A stretch of DNA of 64,000 bases, taken from NCBI RefSeq assembly GCF_006439025.1, contig NZ_RCYZ01000004.1, positions 124,001-188,000 on the forward strand, given 5' to 3'. A program made the translations under genes and the position numbers. The number at the start of each line of letters is the position of its first letter. The stretch's first letter is position 1. The stretch comes from Hymenobacter nivis (lineage in GTDB: Bacteria; Bacteroidota; Bacteroidia; Cytophagales; Hymenobacteraceae). Below, piece by piece: positions 50,484 to 58,771 of the stretch. The notes under the pieces were generated by a model. It was not told where the DNA came from. It did no database searches and saw nothing but the letters and a program-made list of their open reading frames with translations.

Positions 50484-51383
50484 ATGACCTGGCCCCAGGC
50501 CCTCCGGCAATTCCAGGGCTACTTGCAGCTCGAAAAATCCCTCTCGCCCAACTCGGTGGAGGCCTACGTGCGCGACGCCACCAAGCTGCACCAGTTTCTG
50601 GTAGGGGAGGGGGTGCCCGCCCGCCCCGAGCAGGTGACGACCCGGCTGCTGCGCGACTTCCTCAACACCCTCACCGACCTCGGGCTGGGGGCCACCTCGC
50701 AGGCGCGCACGCTCTCGGGGCTGAAGGCCTTCTTCAGCTTCATGATCATGGAGGACCTCATCAAGCTCGACCCCACCGACACGCTGGAGGCCCCCAAAAC
50801 CGGCCGCCACCTGCCCGATGCCCTCAGCTACCCCGAAATTGAGACCCTGCTCGCGGCCATCGACCTGAGCACCGACGAGGGCCTGCGCACCCGCGCCGTA
50901 CTGGAGGTGCTCTATTCTTCGGGCCTGCGCGTGAGCGAGTTGTGCGAACTGAAGCTGTCGAATATTGCCGCTGAGCAAGGCTTCATGAAGGTGCTGGGCA
51001 AGGGCAATAAGGAGCGGCTGGTGCCGGTGGGCCGCGAGGCCCTCAAGCACCTCAACTTCTACCTGCGCGGCGTGCGCGGCCACCTCGACATTAAGCCCGG
51101 GGCCGAAGACCATGCCTTTTTGAGCCAGCGCGGGCGGCCGCTCTCGCGCATCACCGTCTTCACCACCCTTAAAAAGCTGGCCGAGCAGGCGGGGCTGCGC
51201 AAAACCATTAGCCCGCACACGCTGCGCCACTCCTTCGCCACCCACCTCATCGAGGGCGGGGCCGACCTGCGGGCCGTGCAGGAAATGCTGGGCCACGCCA
51301 GCATCACGACCACTGAAATCTACACCCACCTCGACCGCGACTACCTGCGGCAGGTCATCACCGAGTTCCACCCGCGCAGCTAG
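50484..51383 (+). CDS. xerD: Tyrosine recombinase XerD (chromosome dimer resolution)
   Basis: XerD (299 residues) acts with a partner at dif sites to resolve chromosome dimers. The N-terminal SAM-like domain begins MTWPQALRQFQGYLQLEKSL, and the catalytic residues are all visible: Arg in YSSGLRVSELCEL, Lys in GKGNKERLVPVG, SPHTLRHSFATHL, LGHASITTTEIYTHLD with the nucleophilic Tyr. No attachment-site or integron context exists, so this is the housekeeping enzyme. It precedes ftsK, which activates Xer recombination. Confidence 0.95.
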   Translation: MTWPQALRQFQGYLQLEKSLSPNSVEAYVRDATKLHQFLVGEGVPARPEQVTTRLLRDFLNTLTDLGLGATSQARTLSGLKAFFSFMIMEDLIKLDPTDTLEAPKTGRHLPDALSYPEIETLLAAIDLSTDEGLRTRAVLEVLYSSGLRVSELCELKLSNIAAEQGFMKVLGKGNKERLVPVGREALKHLNFYLRGVRGHLDIKPGAEDHAFLSQRGRPLSRITVFTTLKKLAEQAGLRKTISPHTLRHSFATHLIEGGADLRAVQEMLGHASITTTEIYTHLDRDYLRQVITEFHPRS

Positions 51384-51424
51384 GGGCCCCACAATCCCGT
51401 AGCGGCCCACTGGCCGGCCGTGCG

Positions 51425-51432
51425 TAAATTTG
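51425..51432 (+). promoter_or_regulatory. -7 promoter box of ftsK
   Basis: TAAATTTG matches TAnnTTTG, 21 nt before the ATG at 51454. Confidence 0.65.
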
Positions 51433-51453
51433 GCTTTTCCGCTGCTTTTCCGC

Positions 51454-54426
51454 ATGGCCGACAACCGCTATAAGAACCCCCCGCCGGGCCCCTCCGCCAA
51501 CCGCCCCGCCGAGGGCCGGCCGGCCGCCGCCCCGCGCGCCAACGCCCCCCGGCCCGCCGCCGAGCCGGCCCCCGCGGCGGCCCCGCGCCCGCCGCGGCCC
51601 GCCGCCACCAACCAGCCCAAGGCCGCTAAGGCGGCCGCCCAGGCCCAGGCCGCCCGCGCCCCGCGGGGGCCCCGGGGCCCCATACCCGGCGTGGCCGGCC
51701 TCAAGGCGCTGGTGCGCGACCGGCGCTTCCACTTGTTCATCGGGTTTGGCCTGCTGCTGGGCAGCCTGTACCTTACCATCGCCTTCACGTCGTTCCTGTT
51801 CACGGGCCACGCCGACCAGAGCGTGGTGGCCGCCATGGGCACCATCCCCACCAAAGAGGCGGGGCAGGAATCGAACAACTGGCTGGGCCTGCTGGGGGCC
51901 TGGGCGGCGCAACTGTTTATCTACAAGCTGTTTGGGGTGGCGGCGTTTGCCCTCATTCCCATCGTGTTTTTCCTGGGCTACAAAATCGTGTTCCGTACCG
52001 CCACCGGCTCGGTGAGCTACGTGCTGGCCCTGGGCCTGTTCACGATGGCCTGGCTGAGCACGCTGCTCGGCTACGTAGTGGTGGCCCTGGGGGCCCCCGC
52101 GCCGGGCGCTGACCCGGCCCTGGCCCACCGCCTTGACTTTTTGTGCGGCGGCGTGGGCTTCGAAACGGCCTCGTGGCTAAGCAGCCTCATCGGTTGGGGC
52201 ACGGTGCTGCTGCTGGCTTTTGTGCTGATTTCGTTCGTGGTGTTCTTCTTTAACATCACCACGTTGCCCTTCAATTTCGGCCGCTCGGCCGCCCGGGCCG
52301 AGGCCGACGAAGACGCTGAGCTGACCGCCGAAATCGAAGCCGAGGAAGCCGCTGCCGCCGCTGCCCAGGCCCGTCCGCTCGCCCCCAAGCCCACCCCCAG
52401 GGCCCCCGCGCCACTGGCCCCGGCCTTCGCCGCGGAGGAAACTGAGGACGAATACGCTGCCGCTGGGGCCTCTGCCCCGGTCGAGTATGAGCCCGCGCCG
52501 CAGCCCAGCCCCGGCCCCGCCCTGAGCGTGGCTGGCCCGCTGGCCGTGGCTGGGATTGGGGCCCCAGCCGTGGCGCTAGCCGTGGCTCCGGCGGTCGCTA
52601 CTGGCGCGGCCGCGGCCGCCGCAGTGCCGCTGGCCGTGGCAAGCGGCCCGTCGTTTTCGGTAGAAATGCCGGAGCCCGAGCCCGAGGTGGCGTTTGTGGC
52701 GCCCGGGGCCCCCGTGGTGGCCACGGTGCCTACGCCGCTTTCGCTGGCCGACCTGGCCGATGGGCCCCCAGCCCCCAGCCCCAAGCCCCAGGCTCCCAGC
52801 ACCAACCTGGAAATTACGGTGCCCAGCCGCGATGACCTGGACCCCAACGCCGGGGCCGCCATTGCGGCTGTGGCCGACGAGGTGGAGGATGCGGACGCGA
52901 TGCCGGACGTGAACTACGACCCGACGCTGGACCTCTCGCGCTACCAATATCCGACGCTGGAGCTGCTCACCGACTACGGCGTAGCCAAGGCCCAGGTGAC
53001 CCAGCAGGAGCTGGAGGCCAACAAAGACCGCATCGTGGAGACGCTGGGGCACTACGGCATCACCATCGCCAGCATCAAGGCCACCATCGGGCCTACGGTT
53101 ACGTTGTATGAGATTGTTCCCGAGGCGGGGGTGCGCATCAGCAAAATCAAGAGCCTGGAGGACGACATCGCCTTGAGCCTGGCTGCGCTGGGCATCCGCA
53201 TCATCGCGCCCATTCCAGGTAAGGGCACCATCGGCATCGAGGTGCCCAACGCCAAGAAGGAGATGGTGAGCATCCGCTCGGTGCTGGGCAGCGAGAAGTT
53301 TGCCCGCACGGAAATGGACCTGCCGATTGCCTTCGGCCGCACCATCACTAATGAGGTTTTCGTGGCCGATTTGGCCAAGATGCCGCACCTGCTGATGGCG
53401 GGCGCGACGGGCCAGGGCAAGTCGGTGGGCCTGAACGTGATTCTGGCCTCGCTGCTCTACAAGCGCCACCCGGCCCAGCTCAAGTTTGTGCTCGTGGACC
53501 CCAAGAAGGTGGAGCTGAGCATCTTCAACAAGATCGAGCGCCACTACCTAGCCAAGCTGCCCGACACGGACGAGCCCATCATCACCGACACCAAGAAGGT
53601 GGTGCACACGCTCAATTCGCTGTGCATGGAGATGGACCGCCGCTACGACCTGCTCAAGGAAGCCGGCTGCCGCAACCTGAAGGAGTACAACGCCAAGTTC
53701 GTGCTGCGCAAGCTCAACCCCAAGAAGGGCCACCGCTACCTGCCCTTCATTGTGCTCGTTATTGATGAGCTGGCTGACCTGATGATGACGGCCGGTAAGG
53801 AGGTGGAAACGCCCATTGCGCGCCTGGCCCAGCTGGCCCGCGCCATCGGCATCCACCTCATCGTAGCTACCCAGCGCCCCTCGGTGAACGTGATTACGGG
53901 CATCATCAAGGCCAACTTCCCCTGCCGGATTTCCTTCAAGGTGACCAGCAAAATCGACTCGCGCACCATCCTCGACACTGGGGGCGCCGACCAGCTCATC
54001 GGGCAGGGTGACATGCTGTTCTCGGCCGGCTCGGACCTGATCCGGGTGCAGTGCGCCTTTATCGACACGCCCGAAGTGGACCGCGTGTGCGACTTCATCA
54101 GCGAGCAGCAGGGCTACTCCGATGCCTACCTGCTGCCCGAAGTGGCCGGGGCTGAGGGCGACGATGGCAGCGGCCAGGACGCCGGCGACCCCGCCGAGCG
54201 CGACACCATGTTCGAGGAAGCCGCCCGCTGCATCGTGCTGCACCAGCAGGGCAGCACCAGCCTGCTCCAGCGCAAGCTCAAGCTGGGCTACAACCGCGCC
54301 GGCCGCCTCATCGACCAGCTCCAGCACGCCGGCATCGTGGGGCCCTTCGAGGGCAGCAAGGCCCGCGACGTGCTCATTCCCGATGAGTACCAATTGGAGC
54401 AACTGCTGAATTCAATGCCCAAGTAG
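51454..54426 (+). CDS. ftsK: DNA translocase FtsK
   Basis: FtsK (990 residues) pumps DNA at the septum and activates XerCD. A Pro/Ala-rich start (1-80) precedes four membrane segments (LFIGFGLLLGSLYLTIAFTS and others, to about residue 260). A long acidic then Ala/Pro/Val-rich linker follows (about 280-470). The motor domain carries Walker A MAGATGQGKSVGLN, Walker B FIVLVIDELADLMM and QRPSVNVITG. The C-terminal gamma winged helix is visible in ALHQQGS-type sequence (LHQQGSTSLLQRKLKLGYNRA). The start MADNRYKNPP at 51454 is chosen. Confidence 0.97.
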   Translation: MADNRYKNPPPGPSANRPAEGRPAAAPRANAPRPAAEPAPAAAPRPPRPAATNQPKAAKAAAQAQAARAPRGPRGPIPGVAGLKALVRDRRFHLFIGFGLLLGSLYLTIAFTSFLFTGHADQSVVAAMGTIPTKEAGQESNNWLGLLGAWAAQLFIYKLFGVAAFALIPIVFFLGYKIVFRTATGSVSYVLALGLFTMAWLSTLLGYVVVALGAPAPGADPALAHRLDFLCGGVGFETASWLSSLIGWGTVLLLAFVLISFVVFFFNITTLPFNFGRSAARAEADEDAELTAEIEAEEAAAAAAQARPLAPKPTPRAPAPLAPAFAAEETEDEYAAAGASAPVEYEPAPQPSPGPALSVAGPLAVAGIGAPAVALAVAPAVATGAAAAAAVPLAVASGPSFSVEMPEPEPEVAFVAPGAPVVATVPTPLSLADLADGPPAPSPKPQAPSTNLEITVPSRDDLDPNAGAAIAAVADEVEDADAMPDVNYDPTLDLSRYQYPTLELLTDYGVAKAQVTQQELEANKDRIVETLGHYGITIASIKATIGPTVTLYEIVPEAGVRISKIKSLEDDIALSLAALGIRIIAPIPGKGTIGIEVPNAKKEMVSIRSVLGSEKFARTEMDLPIAFGRTITNEVFVADLAKMPHLLMAGATGQGKSVGLNVILASLLYKRHPAQLKFVLVDPKKVELSIFNKIERHYLAKLPDTDEPIITDTKKVVHTLNSLCMEMDRRYDLLKEAGCRNLKEYNAKFVLRKLNPKKGHRYLPFIVLVIDELADLMMTAGKEVETPIARLAQLARAIGIHLIVATQRPSVNVITGIIKANFPCRISFKVTSKIDSRTILDTGGADQLIGQGDMLFSAGSDLIRVQCAFIDTPEVDRVCDFISEQQGYSDAYLLPEVAGAEGDDGSGQDAGDPAERDTMFEEAARCIVLHQQGSTSLLQRKLKLGYNRAGRLIDQLQHAGIVGPFEGSKARDVLIPDEYQLEQLLNSMPK

Positions 54427-54447
54427 GGCCCCCAGGACGCTTTTAAT

Positions 54448-54497
54448 GGCCGGCTAGTACAGTTTTTCTTCAGAAAAGCTATTCTGGCCGGCCTTTT
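54448..54497 (+). terminator. Probable terminator of ftsK
   Basis: GGCCGGC (54448-54454) pairs with the GCCGGCC ending at 54493, with an inner stem AGTTTTTC-TTCA-GAAAAGCT, followed by TTTT. The long branched form makes it less certain than the others. Confidence 0.55.
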
Positions 54498-54557
54498 GAT
54501 TAGGGGTTGCGTATCAGGCCTTATGGGGCCCCAACGCCCGCTTTTCTATTTATTGAT

Positions 54558-55205
54558 ATGATGACCAAATCGTTTTCGCTGCTGGCCCTGGCCGCCACGC
54601 TGGCCCTGCCCGCCGCGGCCCAGCAAGACCCCAAAGCTGGTAAAATCCTGGATGCCATGAGCGCTAAGTACCAGGCCCTGAATGCCTTCGGAGCCAACTT
54701 CACCCAAACCCTGGAAAACCCGTCGGCCAAGGTGAAGCAGAACATGAGCGGCGACATCGTGGTGAGCGGCAAGAAGTTCCACCTCAAAATGAACGGCCAG
54801 GAAGTCATCAACGATGGCAAAACCACTTGGACCTACCTCAAGAACGAGAACGAGGTAAACATTGCTGACGCCGACGCCGACAGCCAGGACATGTCGCCTT
54901 CGCAGATTTATACCATGTACAAAAAGGGCTACAAGTACGCCTACGTGCAGCAAGCCCAGGACGGCGGCGAGGCCGTGGACGTGATTGAGCTGACCCCCGA
55001 AAACCGCACCAATGAGGTAATTAAAGTGCGCCTGAAGGTGCGCAAGAAGGACCAGACCGTGAAAAGCTGGCAGATGTTCAAGAAGAACGGCAACCAATAC
55101 ACGTTCAACATCAAGAACTTCCGCCCCAACCCGCCCCTCACGCCCAGCACCTTCGCCTTCGATAAGGCCGAGCACAAAGGCGTGAAAGTGGTAGACCTGC
55201 GGTAG
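54558..55205 (+). CDS. lolA: LolA-like outer-membrane lipoprotein carrier protein
   Basis: A 215-residue periplasmic protein: signal peptide MMTKSFSLLALAATLALPAAAQ, then ILDAMSAKYQALNAFGANFTQTL, SGDIVVSGKKFHLKMNGQEVINDGKTTWTYLKN, VIELTPENRT and the C-terminal strand VKVVDLR. This matches LolA, which carries lipoproteins from the inner to the outer membrane. Following ftsK is a frequent arrangement in Bacteroidota. The start is MMTKSF at 54558 or the adjacent ATG at 54561. Confidence 0.9.
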   Translation: MMTKSFSLLALAATLALPAAAQQDPKAGKILDAMSAKYQALNAFGANFTQTLENPSAKVKQNMSGDIVVSGKKFHLKMNGQEVINDGKTTWTYLKNENEVNIADADADSQDMSPSQIYTMYKKGYKYAYVQQAQDGGEAVDVIELTPENRTNEVIKVRLKVRKKDQTVKSWQMFKKNGNQYTFNIKNFRPNPPLTPSTFAFDKAEHKGVKVVDLR

Positions 55206-55212
55206 GTTAATT

Positions 55213-55339
55213 ATCAGTTATTCGTTGTTAGTTGCCAGACCAACGACCCGTAGCGGCCCGTTTCGAAAGAGGCGGGCCGCTTTTATTTATGGACGAGAGA
55301 AGCTGTGCTTTTCCTAACAACTCATAACGAGCAACTGAC
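55213..55339. repeat. Inverted AACTGACAA-type repeats flanking the lolA terminator
   Basis: The arm at 55213-55234 (ATCAGTTATTCGTTGTTAGT and 2 more) pairs imperfectly (about 17 of 22) with 55318-55339. The terminator at 55252-55288 sits inside. The left arm matches the solitary copy at 26819-26842. Confidence 0.65.
55252..55288 (+). terminator. Terminator of lolA
   Basis: AGCGGCCCG (55252-55260) pairs with CGGGCCGCT (55273-55281), followed by TTTATTT. Confidence 0.85.
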
Positions 55340-55342
55340 AAC

Positions 55343-55350
55343 TAATTTTG
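55343..55350 (+). promoter_or_regulatory. -7 promoter box of the DUF2851 gene
   Basis: TAATTTTG ends 4 nt before the ATG at 55355, so the transcript is probably leaderless. Confidence 0.65.
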
Positions 55351-55354
55351 CTTC

Positions 55355-56662
55355 ATGCGCGAAGATTTTATCCACTACGTTTGGCAGCACCAGTACTTCG
55401 ACAAGGCCGATTTGCGCACGGCCGGGGGCGAGGAAATCCAGGTGCTGAAGCCCGGCCACCGCAACGCCGACGCGGGCCCCGACTTCCTGAACGCCCGCCT
55501 GCGCCTGGGCGACGTGGAGTGGAACGGCGCGGTAGAAATCCATCTGCGGGCCTCGGATTGGCAGCGCCACAACCACCAAGTGGACGCCAAGTACGACCAA
55601 GTGGTGCTGCACGTGGTGCACACCCACGACGCCGAAGTGGCCCGCACCAACGGCAGCCGCATTCCGGTACTGGCCCTGGGGCCCCGGCTGGGCCCCGAGC
55701 TGCTGGCCCGCTACCAAGCCCTGGCCGACGCCCCGGCGGCCGCCTCGCTGCCCTGCGCCCCGCTGCTGGGCCAGGTGCCCGAAATCACTAAAATCATGAT
55801 GGCCGAACGGGCCTTGCTGGAGCGCGTGGAGGCCAAGGCCGACGCCGTGGCCGGGCTGCACGAGCGCCTGGGCCACGACTGGGAAGCCACCGCCTACCAC
55901 GCCCTGATGGCGGCTTTTGGCTTCCAGAAAAACAGCGAGCCGCTGGCCCGCCTCGCCAAGGCCGTGCCGCTGGCCGTGCTGCGCCGCCACCGCCACGACC
56001 AGCGCCAGCTAGAAGCCCTGCTGTTTGGGCAGGCCGGGTTTTTGGCGGAAAACGACGAGACGGCGGCCGATGCCTACATCCAAAACTTGCGGCGGGAGTA
56101 CGAATTTCTGCGCCACAAGTACGACCTGGGGGCCCCCGCCTTGGCCGTGCACGAGTGGAACTACCTGCGCCTGCGGCCCGCTAACTTCCCGCCCGTGCGC
56201 CTGGGCCAGTTGGCCGGCTTGCTGCACGCCCGCCCTGCCCTGTTCGACGCCCTGCTCACGGCCCAGAGCGTGTCGGCGCTGGCCGAGTTTTTTAGGGCCC
56301 CCGCGCCAGCCTACTGGCGGGCGCACTTTCGCCCCGGCCGGCCGGGCAAGGTGCCCGACCTGGGCAAGGGCAGCATCGACCTGCTGATTACTAACGTGGT
56401 GGTGCCCCTGCGCGTGGCATATGCCCGCTCGGTGGGCCAGCCGGCCTTGGTGGAGAGCAGCGTGGCCCTGCTTACGGAGCTGCCCGCCGAGCACAACCAA
56501 TACACCGACCTGTACGCGGCCCTGGGCTTCGGCCACCGCACCGCCGCCGACTCGCAGGGCCTGCTGGCGCTGCACAAAAGCTACTGCGACCCGCGCCGCT
56601 GCTTGCACTGCGCCATTGGCAGCCGCCTGGTGCAAGGGCCGCAGCTGCGCATCGCTCGATGA
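55355..56662 (+). CDS. DUF2851 family protein
   Basis: A 435-residue protein of the Bacteroidota family DUF2851: MREDFIHYVWQHQYFDKADL, VLKPGHRNADAGPDFLNARL, VEWNGAVEIHLRASDWQRHN, VHEWNYLRLRPANFPPVRLGQLAG and the C-terminal cluster SYCDPRRCLHCAIGSRL with three cysteines that may bind metal. The acidic motifs GPDF and EIHL around residues 40-65 recall nuclease-type folds, but the function of the family is unknown. Its TGA overlaps the next start (ATGA), so the two genes are translationally coupled. Confidence 0.88.
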   Translation: MREDFIHYVWQHQYFDKADLRTAGGEEIQVLKPGHRNADAGPDFLNARLRLGDVEWNGAVEIHLRASDWQRHNHQVDAKYDQVVLHVVHTHDAEVARTNGSRIPVLALGPRLGPELLARYQALADAPAAASLPCAPLLGQVPEITKIMMAERALLERVEAKADAVAGLHERLGHDWEATAYHALMAAFGFQKNSEPLARLAKAVPLAVLRRHRHDQRQLEALLFGQAGFLAENDETAADAYIQNLRREYEFLRHKYDLGAPALAVHEWNYLRLRPANFPPVRLGQLAGLLHARPALFDALLTAQSVSALAEFFRAPAPAYWRAHFRPGRPGKVPDLGKGSIDLLITNVVVPLRVAYARSVGQPALVESSVALLTELPAEHNQYTDLYAALGFGHRTAADSQGLLALHKSYCDPRRCLHCAIGSRLVQGPQLRIAR

Positions 56663-57996
56663 AGCTGGCCCTGGCACTTGCCCTGAACGGGGCCCTGCTG
56701 GCCGTGCTGCTGCCGTGGCTGCGCCGCGAGTGGCAGCGCCTGGGCCCGGCCTGGCGCGGGGCCCTGGTGGTGGGGCTGGCCGGCCGCCTGCTGGTGGGGG
56801 CCCTGCGCGACGGCCACCCCGTGAGCGACGGGGCCTACGTGCAGCACTTGGGCCAGCTGCTTACGGCCCAGCTGTGGGCCGCGCCGGCCGCGGGCCTGCA
56901 CTCACTGGCCGGCGACACTGTGCAGTTTGCCGGCGAAAGCGCGGTGTACTACGGCATGTCGAACACGCTGTTTCTGGCCAAGCTGCTGGCCGTGCTGAAC
57001 CTGGCCTCGCTGGGGGTAGCGGGCCTGAACGCCGTGTACCTGAGCTTGTTCAGCTTCGTGGGGTGCTGGCTGCTGGCCCGGGCGCTGGCGGCCCGGCTGC
57101 CTGGCACGCCGGCCGGGGCGGGGCTGGTGGGGCTGGTGCTGTGGCCCTCGGTGGGGTATTGGGCGGCCGGCCTCAACAAGGAAGCCGCCTTGCTGGCCAG
57201 CGGGGCCTGGCTGGTGGCGCTGGTGCTGGCGGCGCTGTACGCCCCGCCCGGGGCCGGGGCGCCGTGGCCGCGCGGGTGGGCCCGGGGGGCCCTGGGGCTG
57301 GGGCTGGCGCTGCTCTGCTTCAAGATGCGCTACTTTTTTGCGGTGCCGCTGCTGGGCAGCCTGCTGGCCCTGGCGCTGGTGCGGGCCCTGCCGCGGCGCG
57401 GGTGGGCCGGCGGGCGGCTGGCGCAGGTGCTGGTGCTGGGGGCCGTGGTGGCGGTGGGGGCCGCCGGGGCCCCCGCCCTCGGGGGGCTGTTTCGGCTCAA
57501 TAAATTCACGAGCCAGGTGCTGCGCATCTACGACCACGACCTGATGGTATCGGCGGGCCGGCCGCACTTCGAGTACGCCGACCTGCGGCCCACGGCCGCG
57601 AGCTTCCTGGCCCACGCCCCGCAGGCGGCCTGGAACACCTTCACCCGGCCCTGGCTGGGCGAGTCGGCCGAGCCGCAGTACGTGGCGGCGGGCCTCGAAA
57701 ACGGCCTGCTGCTGGTGCTGGGGGCCCTGGCGCTGGGGGCCCTGGCGCGGGGGCGGGGCGGGCGGCTGCCCTTCGCGCTGGGCCTGGTGCTGCTGGGCTA
57801 CTGCCTGGTGCTGGCCATTCTCATGGGCCTGAGCACGCCCAACCTGGGCACCCTCAGCCGCTACCGCAGCGTGCTGCTGCCCTTCTGGGTGCTGCTGCTG
57901 CTGCAAAACGATTACGCCGCTGCCGCCTTGCGCCGCCTGGGCCTGGGGGCCCCAGATGGGGTGGCCCCGGCCCGGCCCCCGGGCCCGGTGGCGTAA
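56659..57996 (+). CDS. Polytopic membrane protein of unknown function, coupled to DUF2851
   Basis: A 445-residue inner-membrane protein with about 8-10 hydrophobic segments and a membrane-embedded signature GLVLWPSVGYWAAGLNKEAA, suggestive of multi-spanning glycosyltransferases (GT-C type) or O-antigen polymerase-like proteins; I see no diagnostic motif. It starts at the ATGA overlap with DUF2851. Very high GC. Its stop codon is part of the promoter box of the next gene. Confidence 0.78.
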   Translation: MKLALALALNGALLAVLLPWLRREWQRLGPAWRGALVVGLAGRLLVGALRDGHPVSDGAYVQHLGQLLTAQLWAAPAAGLHSLAGDTVQFAGESAVYYGMSNTLFLAKLLAVLNLASLGVAGLNAVYLSLFSFVGCWLLARALAARLPGTPAGAGLVGLVLWPSVGYWAAGLNKEAALLASGAWLVALVLAALYAPPGAGAPWPRGWARGALGLGLALLCFKMRYFFAVPLLGSLLALALVRALPRRGWAGGRLAQVLVLGAVVAVGAAGAPALGGLFRLNKFTSQVLRIYDHDLMVSAGRPHFEYADLRPTAASFLAHAPQAAWNTFTRPWLGESAEPQYVAAGLENGLLLVLGALALGALARGRGGRLPFALGLVLLGYCLVLAILMGLSTPNLGTLSRYRSVLLPFWVLLLLQNDYAAAALRRLGLGAPDGVAPARPPGPVA

Positions 57997-58001
57997 CTTT
58001 G
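57994..58001 (+). promoter_or_regulatory. -7 promoter box of the NeuD-like gene, overlapping the upstream stop codon
   Basis: TAACTTTG matches TAnnTTTG; its first three bases are the upstream TAA stop. It lies 69 nt before the ATG at 58071. Confidence 0.55.
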
Positions 58002-58070
58002 CGCTTTGCGGCGGCGAAACCAAGCCCGGGTTTGGGTTGTTCTGGCCGCTTATCTCGCTCAACGCTATTC

Positions 58071-58703
58071 ATGGAAAACCCCGTTATCATCCTCGGCGCG
58101 CAAGCCGTGGGCACGGCTGCCCTCGACGCCTTTCTTTCCAACGACCTGGTGGTGTACTGCTTGCTCGACGACGACCCCAAGCTGCAAAAGGGCGAGCTGC
58201 TGGAAGTGCCCGTAATGGGCGGCACCGACGACCCCGACCTGCTGAAGCTGCTCGGCAAAAAGTGCGAAGTGTTCGTGGCCACCGACGACGCGGCCAGCCG
58301 CCGCAGCCTCACCCAAATGCTGCGCCAAGAGTACGAAGCCGTACCCGTGAACGCCATCCACCAGCGGGCCAGCGTATCGGCCCACGCTACCCTGGGCCAC
58401 GGCAACTACGTGGGCCCCAACGCGGTAGTAGCCGCCCTGGCCACGCTCGGCAATGGCTGCCTGATCAACGGCAACGCCGTGGTGGAGGCCCGCGCCACGG
58501 TGGGCGACTACGCCCAGCTCGGCAGCGGGGCCCTGCTCGGGGCCGGCGCCACGGTGGGTGAGCTGGCCTTTGTGGGGGCCGGGGCCGTGGTGGTGGCCGG
58601 CGTCACCATCGGCGAGAAGGCCCGCGTGGGGGCCGGCTCGGTGGTGGTGGCCGACGTGCCCAAGGGCCAAACCGTGTTCGGCAACCCGGCGGTAAAAGTC
58701 TAA
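58071..58703 (+). CDS. NeuD/PglD-like acyltransferase (left-handed beta-helix)
   Basis: A 210-residue protein with the N-terminal Rossmann-like PglD domain (VIILGAQAVGTAALDAFLSN) and a C-terminal series of hexapeptide repeats (GHGNYVGPNAVVAALATLGN, GSGALLGAGATVGELAFVGA). Such enzymes acetylate amino sugars or sialic acids; the substrate is unknown. The catalytic His expected in NeuD-type enzymes could be H in LGHGN. The start is MENPVIILGA at 58071. Confidence 0.85.
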   Translation: MENPVIILGAQAVGTAALDAFLSNDLVVYCLLDDDPKLQKGELLEVPVMGGTDDPDLLKLLGKKCEVFVATDDAASRRSLTQMLRQEYEAVPVNAIHQRASVSAHATLGHGNYVGPNAVVAALATLGNGCLINGNAVVEARATVGDYAQLGSGALLGAGATVGELAFVGAGAVVVAGVTIGEKARVGAGSVVVADVPKGQTVFGNPAVKV

Positions 58704-58771
58704 TTCAGGCCCGGGGCCCCGGCTTGGCCGTCCCGGGCTAGGGGCCCCGGGCGTTACCTAACTGCTTCGCT

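Noticed and set aside
50484..51383. Tyrosine recombinase as sign of an integrated element
   Set aside because: It is the housekeeping XerD, placed between aroQ and ftsK, with no attachment repeats, phage genes or GC change.
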